Shown: positions 8,462-19,700 of the stretch, piece by piece
How positions within the stretch are numbered: position 1 is the stretch's first letter
Layout: each line of letters begins with the position of its first letter
From: Microbispora rosea subsp. aerata
GTDB taxonomy: Bacteria; Actinomycetota; Actinomycetes; Streptosporangiales; Streptosporangiaceae
DNA length: 64,000 nucleotides
Assembly: GCF_014647835.1 (NCBI RefSeq)
Contig: NZ_BMPY01000010.1
Coordinates: forward strand, 163,733 to 227,732
Direction of reading: 5' to 3'
Made by a program: the position numbers and the translations under genes
Notes under the pieces: model-generated
What the model saw: only the letters and a program-made list of their open reading frames with translations
The model's database searches: none
Told to the model about the DNA's origin: nothing

Positions 8462-9132
8462 ACGACTTCGGAGGAGTTGGACAGGTCGGGCAGCACGATG
8501 TCCGCACCGGCCTCCTGCAGCTCGGCGGTCGTGGACCGGCCCGACGCGACGGCGATCATCCCCGCGCCGCCGATCTTGGCCGCCTGGACGTCGCGGGTGG
8601 AGTCGCCGATCAGGACAGTGTTGGCCGCGGCGAAGGCGGCGCCGTACTTGGCCTTGGCCCGGCCCTGGGCCACCTGGAGCAGGGTGGCCTTCGGATAGAC
8701 CTCCTCGCCGTAGCCGCCCACCTCGGCGTCGATCCACTTGTCCAGCCCGAACGCCTTGAGCTTGTGCGCGGCGTTGCTCTTGATGGTGCCGGTGAGCACC
8801 GACTGCACGACGCCGTCGAGGCGGGACACGGCCTTGAGCGCGTCCTTGGCCCCGGGCAGGGCGCGGCCGTCCTTGGCCAGCCGGTCGCGCCGCCGGGCGA
8901 AGCAGACGGCCAGCGCGTCGACGAACTTCGGCAGGTGATCGTCCTCGACGGCGATGCCGTTGACGGCCAGGGTCTCGAAGATGATCTCCGAGTCGGGGCG
9001 GCCGTGCGCCGGGGCGAGCTTCACCAGCGGCCGCCCCGTCACCATCCGGAACGCGTCCGCATAGGCGTCGCGGGTGACGATGGCGACGTCGACGAGCGTC
9101 AGGTCGATGTTCCAGAGAACGAGGCGGTTGAT
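8413..9132 (-). CDS. HAD-superfamily hydrolase-like protein with Asn at the nucleophile position; probable ATC start
   Basis: The HAD fold is evident from LVLWNIDLTLVD (motif I), SVLTGTIKSN (motif II), Lys in EEVYPKATLL (motif III) and VLIGDSTRDVQAA (motif IV). Motif I normally reads DxDxT; here the first, nucleophilic Asp is Asn (N-I-D-L-T), so classical phosphatase chemistry may be lost or altered. The conserved sequence begins at 9132 with ATC AAC CGC. A GGAGG lies 6 bp before this ATC and no ATG, GTG or TTG is close. The only in-frame ATG, at 9288, would add 52 low-complexity residues. A rare ATC start, giving 239 residues, is therefore proposed; the long form is the alternative. Confidence 0.75.
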   Translation of the reverse strand: MNRLVLWNIDLTLVDVAIVTRDAYADAFRMVTGRPLVKLAPAHGRPDSEIIFETLAVNGIAVEDDHLPKFVDALAVCFARRRDRLAKDGRALPGAKDALKAVSRLDGVVQSVLTGTIKSNAAHKLKAFGLDKWIDAEVGGYGEEVYPKATLLQVAQGRAKAKYGAAFAAANTVLIGDSTRDVQAAKIGGAGMIAVASGRSTTAELQEAGADIVLPDLSNSSEVVAAVARLTTSAGRMTP

Positions 9133-9561
9133 CGCGGCCTCCGTGGGGGTGCGGTGTGGATCGTGCCCAGCGTACGACCCACGCGCGGCACCCGCTGAAT
9201 CCGCGCCGCCGAGCGCACGACCGCTGAATCCATGACCGCTGATTCCACGACCGCCTCGACAGCCGAGAACGGCCGGAGAGCGGGGCACGGCCGAAAACCG
9301 CCCCGGGCGTATCTCCGGCGCCCGTTACCCCGGCGGGCGGCGTGGCCGGAACCCTGCACGCACGGCTTGCGGAGCGTCCCAAACCGGCTCGGATCGGTCC
9401 CGAACCCCCGCGGGCCGCGATCTTAATCTCCCACCCGTGCGCAAACAAGATATTGACAAGTCCTGTCACCAGCGTTTCTCTTGATGATCAGTAAACGTTT
9501 TGCCCCCTTTCCGCGCGGTTCTTGGATCTCGCCCCACCTTGTCCAGAATGAGGCGGACGTC
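9133..9561. other. Divergent intergenic region upstream of the LamG gene
   Basis: No gene was recognised. A consensus TTGACA -35 lies at 9453-9458, but no good -10 follows at 16-18 bp. The TTG/ATG pair at 9481/9484 could start the LamG protein 27 residues earlier than the GTG preferred here. The left part must hold the leader of the HAD gene. Confidence 0.4.
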
Positions 9562-12500
9562 GTGTATCGAAAGCTGGGTTCCACAGTGCTGGCCGCGGTC
9601 CTCGCGGTCGGCATGACCGTAACCGCCGAGGGCGGGAACGTGGCCGCGCACGCTGCCGCTCCCCGCGTCGCACCGACCGATCCTCCGGCCCCGGAAGAGG
9701 GAGCGCCGACCGACGAGGCCGCCGGGCGAGCCGCCCGCGAGACCGGCCGCCCGGTGGAGGTGCTGGCCAAGCGCGGCGAGGATCGGGAGACCTACGCCAA
9801 CCCCGACGGCACGTTCACCACGGTCGAGCATCTGCGCCCGGTGCGGGTGCGGCAGGGCGACTCCTGGGTCGCGCCCGACACCACGCTGGTCCGGCGGCCG
9901 GACGGCTCGATCGGGCCGCGCGCGAGCACGGTCGGGCTGTCGCTGTCCCCCGGCGGCGACGCGCCGCTCGCCCGCGTCGCCAGGGCCGGCCGCGAGATGG
10001 CGCTGAAGTGGCCGGGACGCCTGCCCGAGCCCGAACTGCGGGGCGACTCGGCCGTCTACCACGACGTCATGAAGGACGTGGACCTCGTCGTACGGGCCGA
10101 CGTGGACGGCTTCTCCCACACCCTCGTCGTCAAGACGAGAGAGGCCGCCGCGAACGGCGCGCTGACCCGGCTCACGCTCGGCCTCGGCGGCCCGGGAGTC
10201 GGCGTGCGGATGAAGGACGGCGGCGCAATCGAGGCGGTCGACACGGCGGGCGGCGGCGCGCTGTTCGAGGCGCCCGCGGCGGTCATGTGGGACTCCGGCA
10301 CCCCGGTCCCCGCGCTGAAGGCGGCGACCTCGGCCCCGCTGGAGCGCGGCCCCTCCGACACCTCGAAGGTCGCCGGCCTGAACGCGACCGTGGAGGGCGG
10401 GAACCTCACCCTCACGCCCGACCAGGCGATGCTCACCGCGCCCGACACCCGCTACCCCGTCTACATCGACCCCGTGTGGAAGACGGTGAAGGCGTCGGCC
10501 TGGGCGTACGTGTCGCGCGCCTATCCGACCACGTCGTACTACAAGTTCGGCGGCAAGTCCGACTCGGGCATGGGCCTGTGCTCCGGCGACTCCAAGTGCG
10601 CGCCGTCCGACGTCAAGCGCATCTTCTACCGCATGCCGACCAGCGCGTTCGCCGGCAAGTACATCATCTCCGCCGACTTCGTGGCCAAGGAGACCTGGTC
10701 GTACTCCTGCGACGGCCGCACCGTGCAGCTGTGGCGGACCAAGGGGTTCGTGGAGAGCTCGACGTGGAACTCCACCAAGGACAACTGGCTGGAGCACCTC
10801 GACACCCGTGACGTGGCCAAGGGCTGGTCGTCCAACTGCCCGGCGGGCGACGTCGAGTTCGACGCGACCAAGGCCGTCAAGGACGCCTCGGCGAACAAGT
10901 GGTCGACCACGACGTTCGGCCTGCGCGCGGGCTACGAGACCGACCCCTACGGCTGGAAGCGCTTCGCCGACGACGCCTATCTGCGGGTCAACTACAACAC
11001 CCCGCCGCCGCAGCCGAAGATGTCGAACCTGTCGATGAACCCCGGCGGCACCTGCGTCTACTCCCCCGCCCCCGCCGTACGCGTGCCTCCCACCATCTCG
11101 GCGGTCCTGCACGACGCCGACTCCGCCGACGCCAAGAAGGTGTACGCCGAGTTCGGCGCGAGCTGGGACGGCTCGCAGAAGTGGTCGTCGGGCAAGATCG
11201 GCCCGAAGACCACCGGATCGACCTTCCAGGTCACGCTGCCGGCGTCGATACCCGAGAAGAAGACGATCAACTGGTACGTCCGCACCTGGGACGGCTACCA
11301 GTACAGCCCGTGGAGCTACGCGGGCGACGCGACCGCCTGCTACTTCACCTACGACAAGAGCGTGCCGGCCGCTCCCGCCATCTCGTCCACGGCCTACCCG
11401 CCGTCGGACCCGGAGAACGAGAACGACCCGTGGTACGACGGCGTCGGCCGCTACGGCCGTTTCACCGCGACCTCGTCCTCGGCCGACGTGGTCAAGTATT
11501 GGTTCGGCATCAACTCCAACCCGACCTCGGCGAACGAGCGCAAGCCGTCCAGCCCGGGCGGGCCGGTGACCATCGACGTCGCGCCCGACCACGCCGGGCC
11601 CAACTACCTGACGGTGAAGGCGTTCGACGCGGCGGGCAACTCCAGCGAGATCGGGCGTTACGTCTTCCGCGTGAAGGCGGGCTCGCCGCCCAAAGCCCAG
11701 TGGAACCTGGACGAGCCGATCGACTCCCCCCAGGTGGCCGACGTCTCGGGCGCGTACCCGGCGACCGTGTACGGCGGGGTGACGCTCGGGGTGGACGGCG
11801 TGTCGAAGACCGCGATGCAGACCAACGGCACCACCGGCTACGCCAAGACCACGGGACCGGTGGTCGACACGCGGGGCGGCTACGCGGTGTCGGCCTGGGC
11901 GCGGCTGCCCGGGACCAAACCCACGCACGCCTCGATCATCGCCACGCAGATCGGCGCGCAGCGCAGCGGGTTCGAGCTGTACTACTCCTCCAGCTACGAC
12001 CGGTGGATCTTCAACCGCTACAACGCCGACACGACCGACAGCGCCATCACCCGGGCGATCGGCGCCGCCTCGCCCCGGGGCGGCGAGTGGACCCATCTGG
12101 TCGGCGTGTACGACGCGGTGGCCAAGAACATCAAGCTGTACGTCAACGGCCGGCTGGAGGCCACGACGGCCTACACGACCCCGTGGAACGCCACCGGCCC
12201 GGTGCAGATCGGCGCGGGCTGGTACGGCAAGCTCGACGCCTTCTTCCCCGGCGAGATCGACGACGTGCGGCTGTTCGACCGCATCCTCACGCCCGAGGAG
12301 GTCGGCAACCTGTTCACCCAGCATCCCGTGGTGACCGCTCGGTGGAAGCTGAACGACTCCGCCTCCGCCGTACGGCCCGCCGCCGCGTACTGGAAGATGG
12401 ACGAGGCGGCCGGCGCCCCGCGCGCGGAGGAGGCGGGAGGCGCCTACCCGGCGGGTCCGCAGGGCGGCGTCACGTTCGGCGCGGCCGGGCGGTTCGGCAA

Positions 12501-13698
12501 GGCCGTGCACCTCGACGGCACGACCGGCTATCTGAAGACCACCGGCCCGGTCCTGCCCGACACCACCAAGAGCTTCTCGGTGTCGGCCTGGGCGAAGCTC
12601 CCGGCCACGAAACCGACCCACGCCGCGATCATCGCGACGCAGGCCGGCTCCCGGCGCAGCGGGTTCGAGCTGTACTACTCCGCTTACTACGACCGGTGGA
12701 TCTTCAACCGTTACGACAACGACAACGACGACGACGTGATCACCCGGGCCCAGTCCACATCCGTGCCCGAGGGCGGCGTCTGGACCCACCTCGCCGGTGT
12801 GTACGACGCGGCGAACAAGCAGATCAGGCTCTACGTCAACGGCAAGCTCAACTCCACGACGGCGTTCACCACGCCGTGGAAGGCCACCGGCCCGGTGCAG
12901 ATCGGGGCCGGCTGGTACGGCACGCTGAAGTCCTACTTCCCCGGCGACATCGACGACGTGCGGCTGTTCGACCAGATCCTCAGCGACTCGGAGATCGCCA
13001 CGCTCGCCTCCGGCGCGTCGCTGACCATCGCGGCCGACGACGGCCCGTCCGGGCGGCACGTCACGCTGAACGGCAACGCCAGGATCGACCAGGGAGCCGG
13101 GTGGGTCGGCACCCCGCCGGGCGGCCTGGTCCTGGACGGCGACGGCGACTACGCCGCCACCTCCGTCCCGGTCGTCCGCACCGACGAGAGCTTCACGATC
13201 GCGGGCTGGGTGACCACCGCGGGACGGCCGTCCAGGGCGGCGGCGATCTTCAGCCAGGAGGGCTCGGTCAACAGCGCGTTCACCCTGCGCTACCGGCCCG
13301 ATCCGGCCGACCCGGCCAACGCGGGCGGCTACCAGATCGAGATGCCGGACAAGGACGCGACCGGCGCGGCCCGGCCGACCGCCGACCATTCGGCCTTCCA
13401 GTCCGGCTTCGACTGGGACCACGTGGCGATCGTGTACGACGCCTTCCAGGACGAGATGCGGCTCTATGTGAACGGCGAGCTGGAACAGGTCGAGGACACG
13501 GTGTCCTGGCGCCACAACGTGATCAGCTTCAACGCGGGCAAGGGGCTCCAGCTCGGCCGCACGAAGGCGGACGGCGCGTGGGGCGAGTACTGGCCCGGCG
13601 TGATCGACGACGTGTGGGCCTTCCAGGGCATCGCGACCGAGGAGCAGATCCAGATGCTGGCCGGCGGCACCGAGCTGGCCACCGACACCGGCCTGTAA
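9562..13698 (+). CDS. Secreted DNRLRE-like/triple LamG-domain protein
   Basis: 1378 residues from GTG 9562 (MYRKLGSTVLAAVLAVGMTV), chosen because it gives a standard signal peptide with AGGCGG upstream. The mature N-terminus resembles the pre-RHS partner proteins of actinobacteria. Around 10,480-11,010 lies a DNRLRE-like beta domain (WKTVKASAWAYVSRAYPTTS, then KRIFYRMP). A fibronectin-like part follows. Three Laminin_G_3 jelly-roll domains are encoded at about 11,700-12,330, 12,390-13,010 and 13,030-13,690; the first two are strikingly alike at both protein and DNA level (GFELYYS, GPVQIGAGWYG and FPG(E/D)IDDVRLFD in both). LamG domains bind carbohydrate or protein, so a cell-surface adhesive role is likely. 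The RHS toxin-like gene follows 96 bp downstream, suggesting joint function. Confidence 0.85.
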   Translation: MYRKLGSTVLAAVLAVGMTVTAEGGNVAAHAAAPRVAPTDPPAPEEGAPTDEAAGRAARETGRPVEVLAKRGEDRETYANPDGTFTTVEHLRPVRVRQGDSWVAPDTTLVRRPDGSIGPRASTVGLSLSPGGDAPLARVARAGREMALKWPGRLPEPELRGDSAVYHDVMKDVDLVVRADVDGFSHTLVVKTREAAANGALTRLTLGLGGPGVGVRMKDGGAIEAVDTAGGGALFEAPAAVMWDSGTPVPALKAATSAPLERGPSDTSKVAGLNATVEGGNLTLTPDQAMLTAPDTRYPVYIDPVWKTVKASAWAYVSRAYPTTSYYKFGGKSDSGMGLCSGDSKCAPSDVKRIFYRMPTSAFAGKYIISADFVAKETWSYSCDGRTVQLWRTKGFVESSTWNSTKDNWLEHLDTRDVAKGWSSNCPAGDVEFDATKAVKDASANKWSTTTFGLRAGYETDPYGWKRFADDAYLRVNYNTPPPQPKMSNLSMNPGGTCVYSPAPAVRVPPTISAVLHDADSADAKKVYAEFGASWDGSQKWSSGKIGPKTTGSTFQVTLPASIPEKKTINWYVRTWDGYQYSPWSYAGDATACYFTYDKSVPAAPAISSTAYPPSDPENENDPWYDGVGRYGRFTATSSSADVVKYWFGINSNPTSANERKPSSPGGPVTIDVAPDHAGPNYLTVKAFDAAGNSSEIGRYVFRVKAGSPPKAQWNLDEPIDSPQVADVSGAYPATVYGGVTLGVDGVSKTAMQTNGTTGYAKTTGPVVDTRGGYAVSAWARLPGTKPTHASIIATQIGAQRSGFELYYSSSYDRWIFNRYNADTTDSAITRAIGAASPRGGEWTHLVGVYDAVAKNIKLYVNGRLEATTAYTTPWNATGPVQIGAGWYGKLDAFFPGEIDDVRLFDRILTPEEVGNLFTQHPVVTARWKLNDSASAVRPAAAYWKMDEAAGAPRAEEAGGAYPAGPQGGVTFGAAGRFGKAVHLDGTTGYLKTTGPVLPDTTKSFSVSAWAKLPATKPTHAAIIATQAGSRRSGFELYYSAYYDRWIFNRYDNDNDDDVITRAQSTSVPEGGVWTHLAGVYDAANKQIRLYVNGKLNSTTAFTTPWKATGPVQIGAGWYGTLKSYFPGDIDDVRLFDQILSDSEIATLASGASLTIAADDGPSGRHVTLNGNARIDQGAGWVGTPPGGLVLDGDGDYAATSVPVVRTDESFTIAGWVTTAGRPSRAAAIFSQEGSVNSAFTLRYRPDPADPANAGGYQIEMPDKDATGAARPTADHSAFQSGFDWDHVAIVYDAFQDEMRLYVNGELEQVEDTVSWRHNVISFNAGKGLQLGRTKADGAWGEYWPGVIDDVWAFQGIATEEQIQMLAGGTELATDTGL

Positions 13699-13739
13699 AG
13701 CACCGGCATTCAGAGCACCGACCCGCAGAGCACCGGCGA
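13699..13739 (+). repeat. Three short tandem AGCACCGGC-type repeats after the LamG stop
   Basis: Directly after the stop codon, the motif AGCACCG(G/A)C occurs three times at 15-bp spacing (about 13,699, 13,714 and 13,729), each later copy preceded by CAG. Non-coding, function unknown. Confidence 0.7.
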
Positions 13740-13756
13740 CTCGAAATCGACACCAG

Positions 13757-13782
13757 GCCCGGCCGCCGCGCGGCGGCCGGGC
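13757..13782. terminator. Perfect 26-bp GC palindrome between LamG and RHS genes
   Basis: GCCCGGCCGCCGC at 13757-13769 is the exact reverse complement of 13770-13782. There is no U-tract after it; instead GGGAGG and the RHS start follow within 13 bp. It may be an intercistronic processing or attenuation hairpin that sets the ratio of the two proteins, rather than a full terminator. Confidence 0.65.
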
Positions 13783-13794
13783 GGGAGGTTGCGC

Positions 13795-16700
13795 ATGAAC
13801 GGGTTCCCCCACCCGAGAAGTCGTACCCGCCGCCTGTTCCCGAGCCGGCGGTTCAGGCACCGCTTCAGGCGCCGGGTCGCCGTGGTCACGGCGCTGGCCA
13901 CCGTCGCGGCGTCCCTGGTGGCCGAGCCCGCCCGGGCGGCGGGTCCGGACGCGGGGCGTCCTGAGGTGAAAAGCGCCGAGCGCGTGGTGCGCGGCGAGGC
14001 GCTGGGCGTCAAGCCCCGCCGCCCCGACCCGGCGGGCGCGCCCGCCGAGCGGCCACGCGCGTCGGGCGAGGTGAAGGTCACCTCGCCCGGGGCCGTGCGG
14101 ATGCTCGACCGCGCCACCGCCGAGCGGGTGGGCGCCGACACCGCGCTGTTCACGGTGAATGCCGCCGGAGACAAAGCGACGAGCGTCACCCTCGACTACT
14201 CGGCCCTCGCCGACGACTTCGGCGGCTCCTACGGCAGCCGGCTGCGCCTCGTCCGGCTGCCCGCCTGCGCGCTGACCACCCCCGACCAGCCCGCCTGCCG
14301 TACGGAGACCCCGGTCCGCGCGCGCAACGACGTGGCGAACCGCAGGCTCACCGCCACGGTCCCTGCGGACGCGACGGTGCTCGCGGCGGTGTCCGGCGAG
14401 TCCGGCGACAAAGGCGACTACAAGGCCACCAAGCTGTCGCCGTCGGCCACCTGGACCGTGGCCGAGCAGTCGGGCGACTTCTCCTGGTCCTATCCGCTGC
14501 GGGTGCCGCCCGTGCCCGGTGAGCTGACGCCCCAGGTGGAGATCGGCTACTCCTCCGGCGCGGTGGACGGCCGCACCTCCAACACCAACAACCAGCCGTC
14601 CTGGATCGGCGAGGGCTTCGACTACTGGCCCGGCTACATCAAGCGCGCCTACAAGCCCTGCGCCGACGACGGGGCGCCGAAGGACCAGTGGGGCACCCCG
14701 CCCGGCGACCAGTGCTGGGCGTACGACAACGCGGTGATCAGCTGGAACGGACGCGGCGGCGAGCTGATCCAGGCCTCCGACGGCACGTGGCGGATGAAGA
14801 ACGACGACGGCACCCGCGTCCAGCGCCTGAAGGACACCTCCAAGGCCAACGGGGACGACGACGGGGAGTATTGGAAACTGACCACCTCCGACGGCGTGCA
14901 GTTCTTCTTCGGGCTCAACCGGCTGCCCGGCTGGAGCAGCGGCAAGCCGGAGACGAACTCCGCCTGGACCCACCCCGTGTTCGGCGACGACGCGGGCGAG
15001 CCGTGCCATGCGTCCACCTTCGCCGCCTCGTGGTGCCAGCAGGCCTACCAGTGGAACCTCGACTACGTCGTGGACCCGCGCGGCAACGCCATCACGTACT
15101 ACTACCAGCAGGAGCGCAACCACTACGGCCGCAACCTCAAGCCCGAGGACGAGACGCCGTACGTGCGCGGCGGCTGGCTCGACCGCATCGAGTACGGCCG
15201 GCGCTCCGACACGCTGTTCACGGTCAAGGCCCCGGCGCGCGTGGTGTTCGCCGTGTCCGAGCGGTGCTTGAAGACCGGCTCCTTCGACTGCGACCCGGGC
15301 AAGATCGGCTCGAACCCCACCAAGTGGCCGGACGTGCCCTTCGACCTGAACTGCGATGCCGGCACCGAGTGCAAGGGCACCCACGGCACGCTCGCGCCCA
15401 CGTTCTGGTCGCGCAAGCGGCTCACCGGCGTGACCACGCAGGTGATCAAGGCGGACGGCGCCTACCGCGACGTGGACCACTGGGCCATCGACCACCTGTG
15501 GGGCGACGCGGACATCGACCAGGCCCTGCTGGTGAAGTCGATCACGCACACCGGCCGCGCGACCGGCAGCCCGGTGACGCTGCCCTCGGTGACCTTCAAC
15601 CACGTGCAACTGCCCAACCGGGTGGACAAGCAAGGCGACGACATCCCGCCGTTCGTCAAATATCGCCTCGGGGCGATCTACGACGAGTCGGGCGGGCAGA
15701 TCGACGTCAACTACTCCGAGCCCGACTGCACGCTCGACTCGCTGCCCACCCCGGAGACCAACACCCGGCGCTGCTTCCCGGTGAAGTGGACGCCCGCCGG
15801 GTACGACGACCCGATCACCGACTGGTTCCACAAGTACGTCGTCACCCAGGTCGTGCAGACCGACCGCACCGGCGGCTCCCCCGACGCGCTGACGACGTAC
15901 GAGTATCTCGGCGGCGCCGCCTGGCACTACGACGACGATGACGGCCTGACCAGGGAGAAGTACAAGACCTGGTCGCAGTGGCGCGGCTACGGCCGCGTGC
16001 GGGTGCGCACCGGAGGCTGGAACGACCTGCGCTCCCAGGTCGAGATCCGCTACCTGCGCGGCATGAACGGCGACCGGGCCGGGCCGAGCGGCGGGACCAA
16101 GAAGGTCACGGTCTCCGACGGCGAGGGCGGCAGCGTGGTCGACGAGGACCCGCTGCAGGGGTTCGAGCTCAAGCGGACCGAGTACGAGGGCGTGGACGGC
16201 GCGGTCGCGGTCAAGACCGTCAACACGCCGTGGTATCACGAGACGGCCAAGCGCACCCGGAGCTGGGGCACCGTCACCGCGAACATCGTCAACGTCGCCA
16301 AGACGCACACGTGGACCGCGATGGACGGCGGCGGCTGGCGGGAGACCGAGACCGTCACCACGTACGAGCCGGTCGCCGGTCTCACCACCCAGGTCGACGA
16401 CAAGGGCGACCTGTCCACCACCGCCGACGACCGGTGCACCCGCACCACCTACGCCCAGAACACCGGCGCGTGGATGCTGAGATATCCGTCCCGGGTGGAG
16501 ACGGTCGCGGTGGCGTGCTCGGTCACCCCCGACCGGTCCAAGCACGTCGTCGAGGACGACCGCACCTTCTACGACAACGGCGCCTTCGGGGCCGCGCCCA
16601 CCAGGGGCGACGTCACCCGCGTCGAAACCATCGCCGCGCACGACGGCACCACCGCGACGTACGTCGCCAAGGAGGTCTCGACGTACGACGCCTACGGCCG

Positions 16701-19700
16701 CGAGCTGACCACCAAGAACGCGGCCGGCCATGTCACGACCACGACCTACACCGACACCGGCGGGCTGAACACGGGCGTGAAGGTCACCGGGCCGCCGGTG
16801 GTGCCCGGCGACGCCTCGACCGCCCACGTCACCAGCGAGGAGAAAGACCCGGCGTACGGACACGAGATCGTCAAGATCGACGCCAACGGCAAGCGCACCG
16901 ACCTGGAGTATGACGCGCTCGGCCGCCTGCTGAAGGTGTGGATGCCCGACCGGTCGAAGGCCGCGGGCCAGACGCCGAACCTGGAGTTCAGCTACCGCGT
17001 CGTGGACGGCGAGATCGTCGCCATCGGCACGAAACGGCTGAACGCCGAGGGCGGCCAGACCCCGCCGACGTACGAGCTGTACGACGGGCGGCTGAGGCTG
17101 CGCCAGACCCAGGAGCCGGGGCCGGACGGCGGCCGCCTGATCACCGACAAGTTCTACGACTCCCGAGGCAACCTGGCCCGCGAGTACGGCCAGTACTACT
17201 CGACCCAGGCTCCTTCGACCACGCTGTTCGGCGCGTACGAGGGGGACGTCGAGTCGCAGAAGGTGTTCGACTACGACGGCCGCAACCGGATCACGCTCGA
17301 ACGGTTCCTCGTCGGCAACGGCGAGACCAAGGAGAAGCGGCGCACGGTCACCAGCTACGGCGGCGGCCGGATCACCGTGGACCCGCCGGAGGGCGACACG
17401 CCGGTGACCACGCTGACCGACGCCCGCGGCCGGATCGTCGAGCTGCGTCAATACCGGGGCGACTCGCCGACCGGCGACTACGACAAGACGACCTACACCT
17501 ACACGCCCGCCGGCAAGCTGTCCACGGTCACCGACCCCGCGGGCAACGTGTGGACCCACCGCTACGACCTGCGCGGACGGGAGATCGAGGTCCGCGACCC
17601 CGACAAGGGGACGACGCGGAAGACGTACGACGACCTCGACCACCTGCTGACCACCACCGACGCCCGCGGCAAGACGATTTTCCACGTCTACGACCCGATG
17701 GGCCGCAGGACGCAGACCCGCGAGGGCTCGGCCACCGGCCCGCTGCTGACGGCGTGGACCTACGACACCGTGCGCAAGGGCCAGGTGTCCAGCGCCACCC
17801 GGTATGTGAACGGCCAGGCGTACACGACCACGTTCAACGCCTACGACAACCTCTACCGGGCCATCCGCACGACCGTGACGATCCCCTCGGTCGAGGGCGC
17901 GCTCGCGGGCAGCTATGTGTTCGACACCAGATACAAGCTGGACGGCACCGTCCAGTCGGCCACCTACCCCGACGCGGGCGGCCTGCCCGCCGAGACCGTC
18001 GTCTACTCCTACGACGACCTGCGCCGGCCCACCACCATGTCGGGTCTGTCGACGTACGTCACCGACTCGATCCACAGCCTGACCGGCAAGCCGGAGCAGT
18101 ACGAGCTGTCCACCGGCGGCAAGAAGACGTGGTTCACCTACTCCTACGAGTACGGCACGCAGCGCCTGCGCTCGTCGCGGGTGGACCGCGAGGACGTGCC
18201 GGGCGTGGACCGCGACGCCACCTACACCTACGACGCCGCGGGGAACGTCCTGTCCATCTCCGACGTGTCCCGCAGCGGCATCGACACCCAGTGTTTCTCC
18301 TACGACTACCTGCGCCGTCTCACCGAGGCGTGGACGCAGGGCACCCAGTCGTGTGCGAGCGCGCCGAGCGCGAGCGTCGTCGGCGGCGTCGCGCCCTACT
18401 GGCAGTCGTTCGCGTACGACGTCACCGGCAACCGCACCAGGGAGGTCGAGCACGGCGTCGGCGGCGTGGCCGACACGATCCGGGCCTACAACTACCCGGC
18501 GCCCGGCTCCCCGCACCCGCACGCCCTGTCCGGCGTGACCCAGACCGGCGGCGCGGGCGACCGCACGGAGTCCTACACCTACGACGAGACCGGCAACACC
18601 ACCGGCCGCACGATCGGGGCCACGGCCCAGACGCTGGAGTGGGACGTCGAGGGACGCCTGGCCAAGGTGACCGAGGGCACGAAGGTCACCTCCTACCTGT
18701 ACGACGCGGACGGCAACCGGCTCATCCGGCGCGACCCCGGCGGCACCACGCTTTATCTCCCGGGGCTGGAGCTGCGCCTGGACAAGGTCACGGCCAAGGT
18801 CGAGGCGACCAGGTATTACACCCACGACACCAAGACGGTCGCGGTGCGCACCACCGCGGGGGTGAGGTTCCTGGCCGCCGACCAGAACGGCACGGCGGAG
18901 CTGGCGATCGACGCGGCGAACCAGTCGCTGACGCAGCGCCGGTTCAAGCCCTTCGGTCAGCTGCGGGGTTCGCCCCCGGGCTCCTGGCCCGGCGAGAGGG
19001 GCTTCGTCGGCGGCACCGTGGACGACTCGACCGGGCTCGTCCACCTCGGGGCCCGCGAGTACGACCCCGCCATCGGCAGGTTCATCAGCGTCGACCCGAT
19101 CATCGACCCGCACGACCCGCAGCAGATGAACGGCTACGCCTACGCCGGCAACAACCCCGTCACCTTCACCGACCCCGACGGCAAGTTCTGGACCAGCTGG
19201 CTGGGCATCCTGCTGGCGCTCATGCTGGCCCTGCTGGCCGTCCTCAACCACGGCGGCGGTGGAAGCCACGGCGGCGGAAGCGGCGGACGCCGCGGCGGCG
19301 GCTCCGGCGGCGGCGGTGGTGGCGGCGGCGCGCCACAACGACCGAGCTTCGGCTCCACGGTCAAAAGCAACACCCTGTCCAGCGTCGATCCGCGCAAGTT
19401 CACCGCGCTGGGCTGGCTGGCCTACGGCTTGGGCGCCCCCTCGGACATGCTCAAGACCTGGGGGGAGAACTTCAAGGAGACCCGGCGTGTCATGGCCGGC
19501 ATCTACAAGCTCAAGTCGGTCAGCTACCCCGAGGGCAACTGGCTGACCCGGTGGCTGTGGCGCGGGCTCGCCAAGTGGTACGACGCCAAGGCCAACCGGG
19601 TCGAGGCGCGCGGCATCAAGTGGGGCGGCCGGATCGGCAAGGCGGGCAAGTTCATCGGCAGGTTCGGCGTGGTCGCCACCTTCGCCGACGGCGCGCTCAC

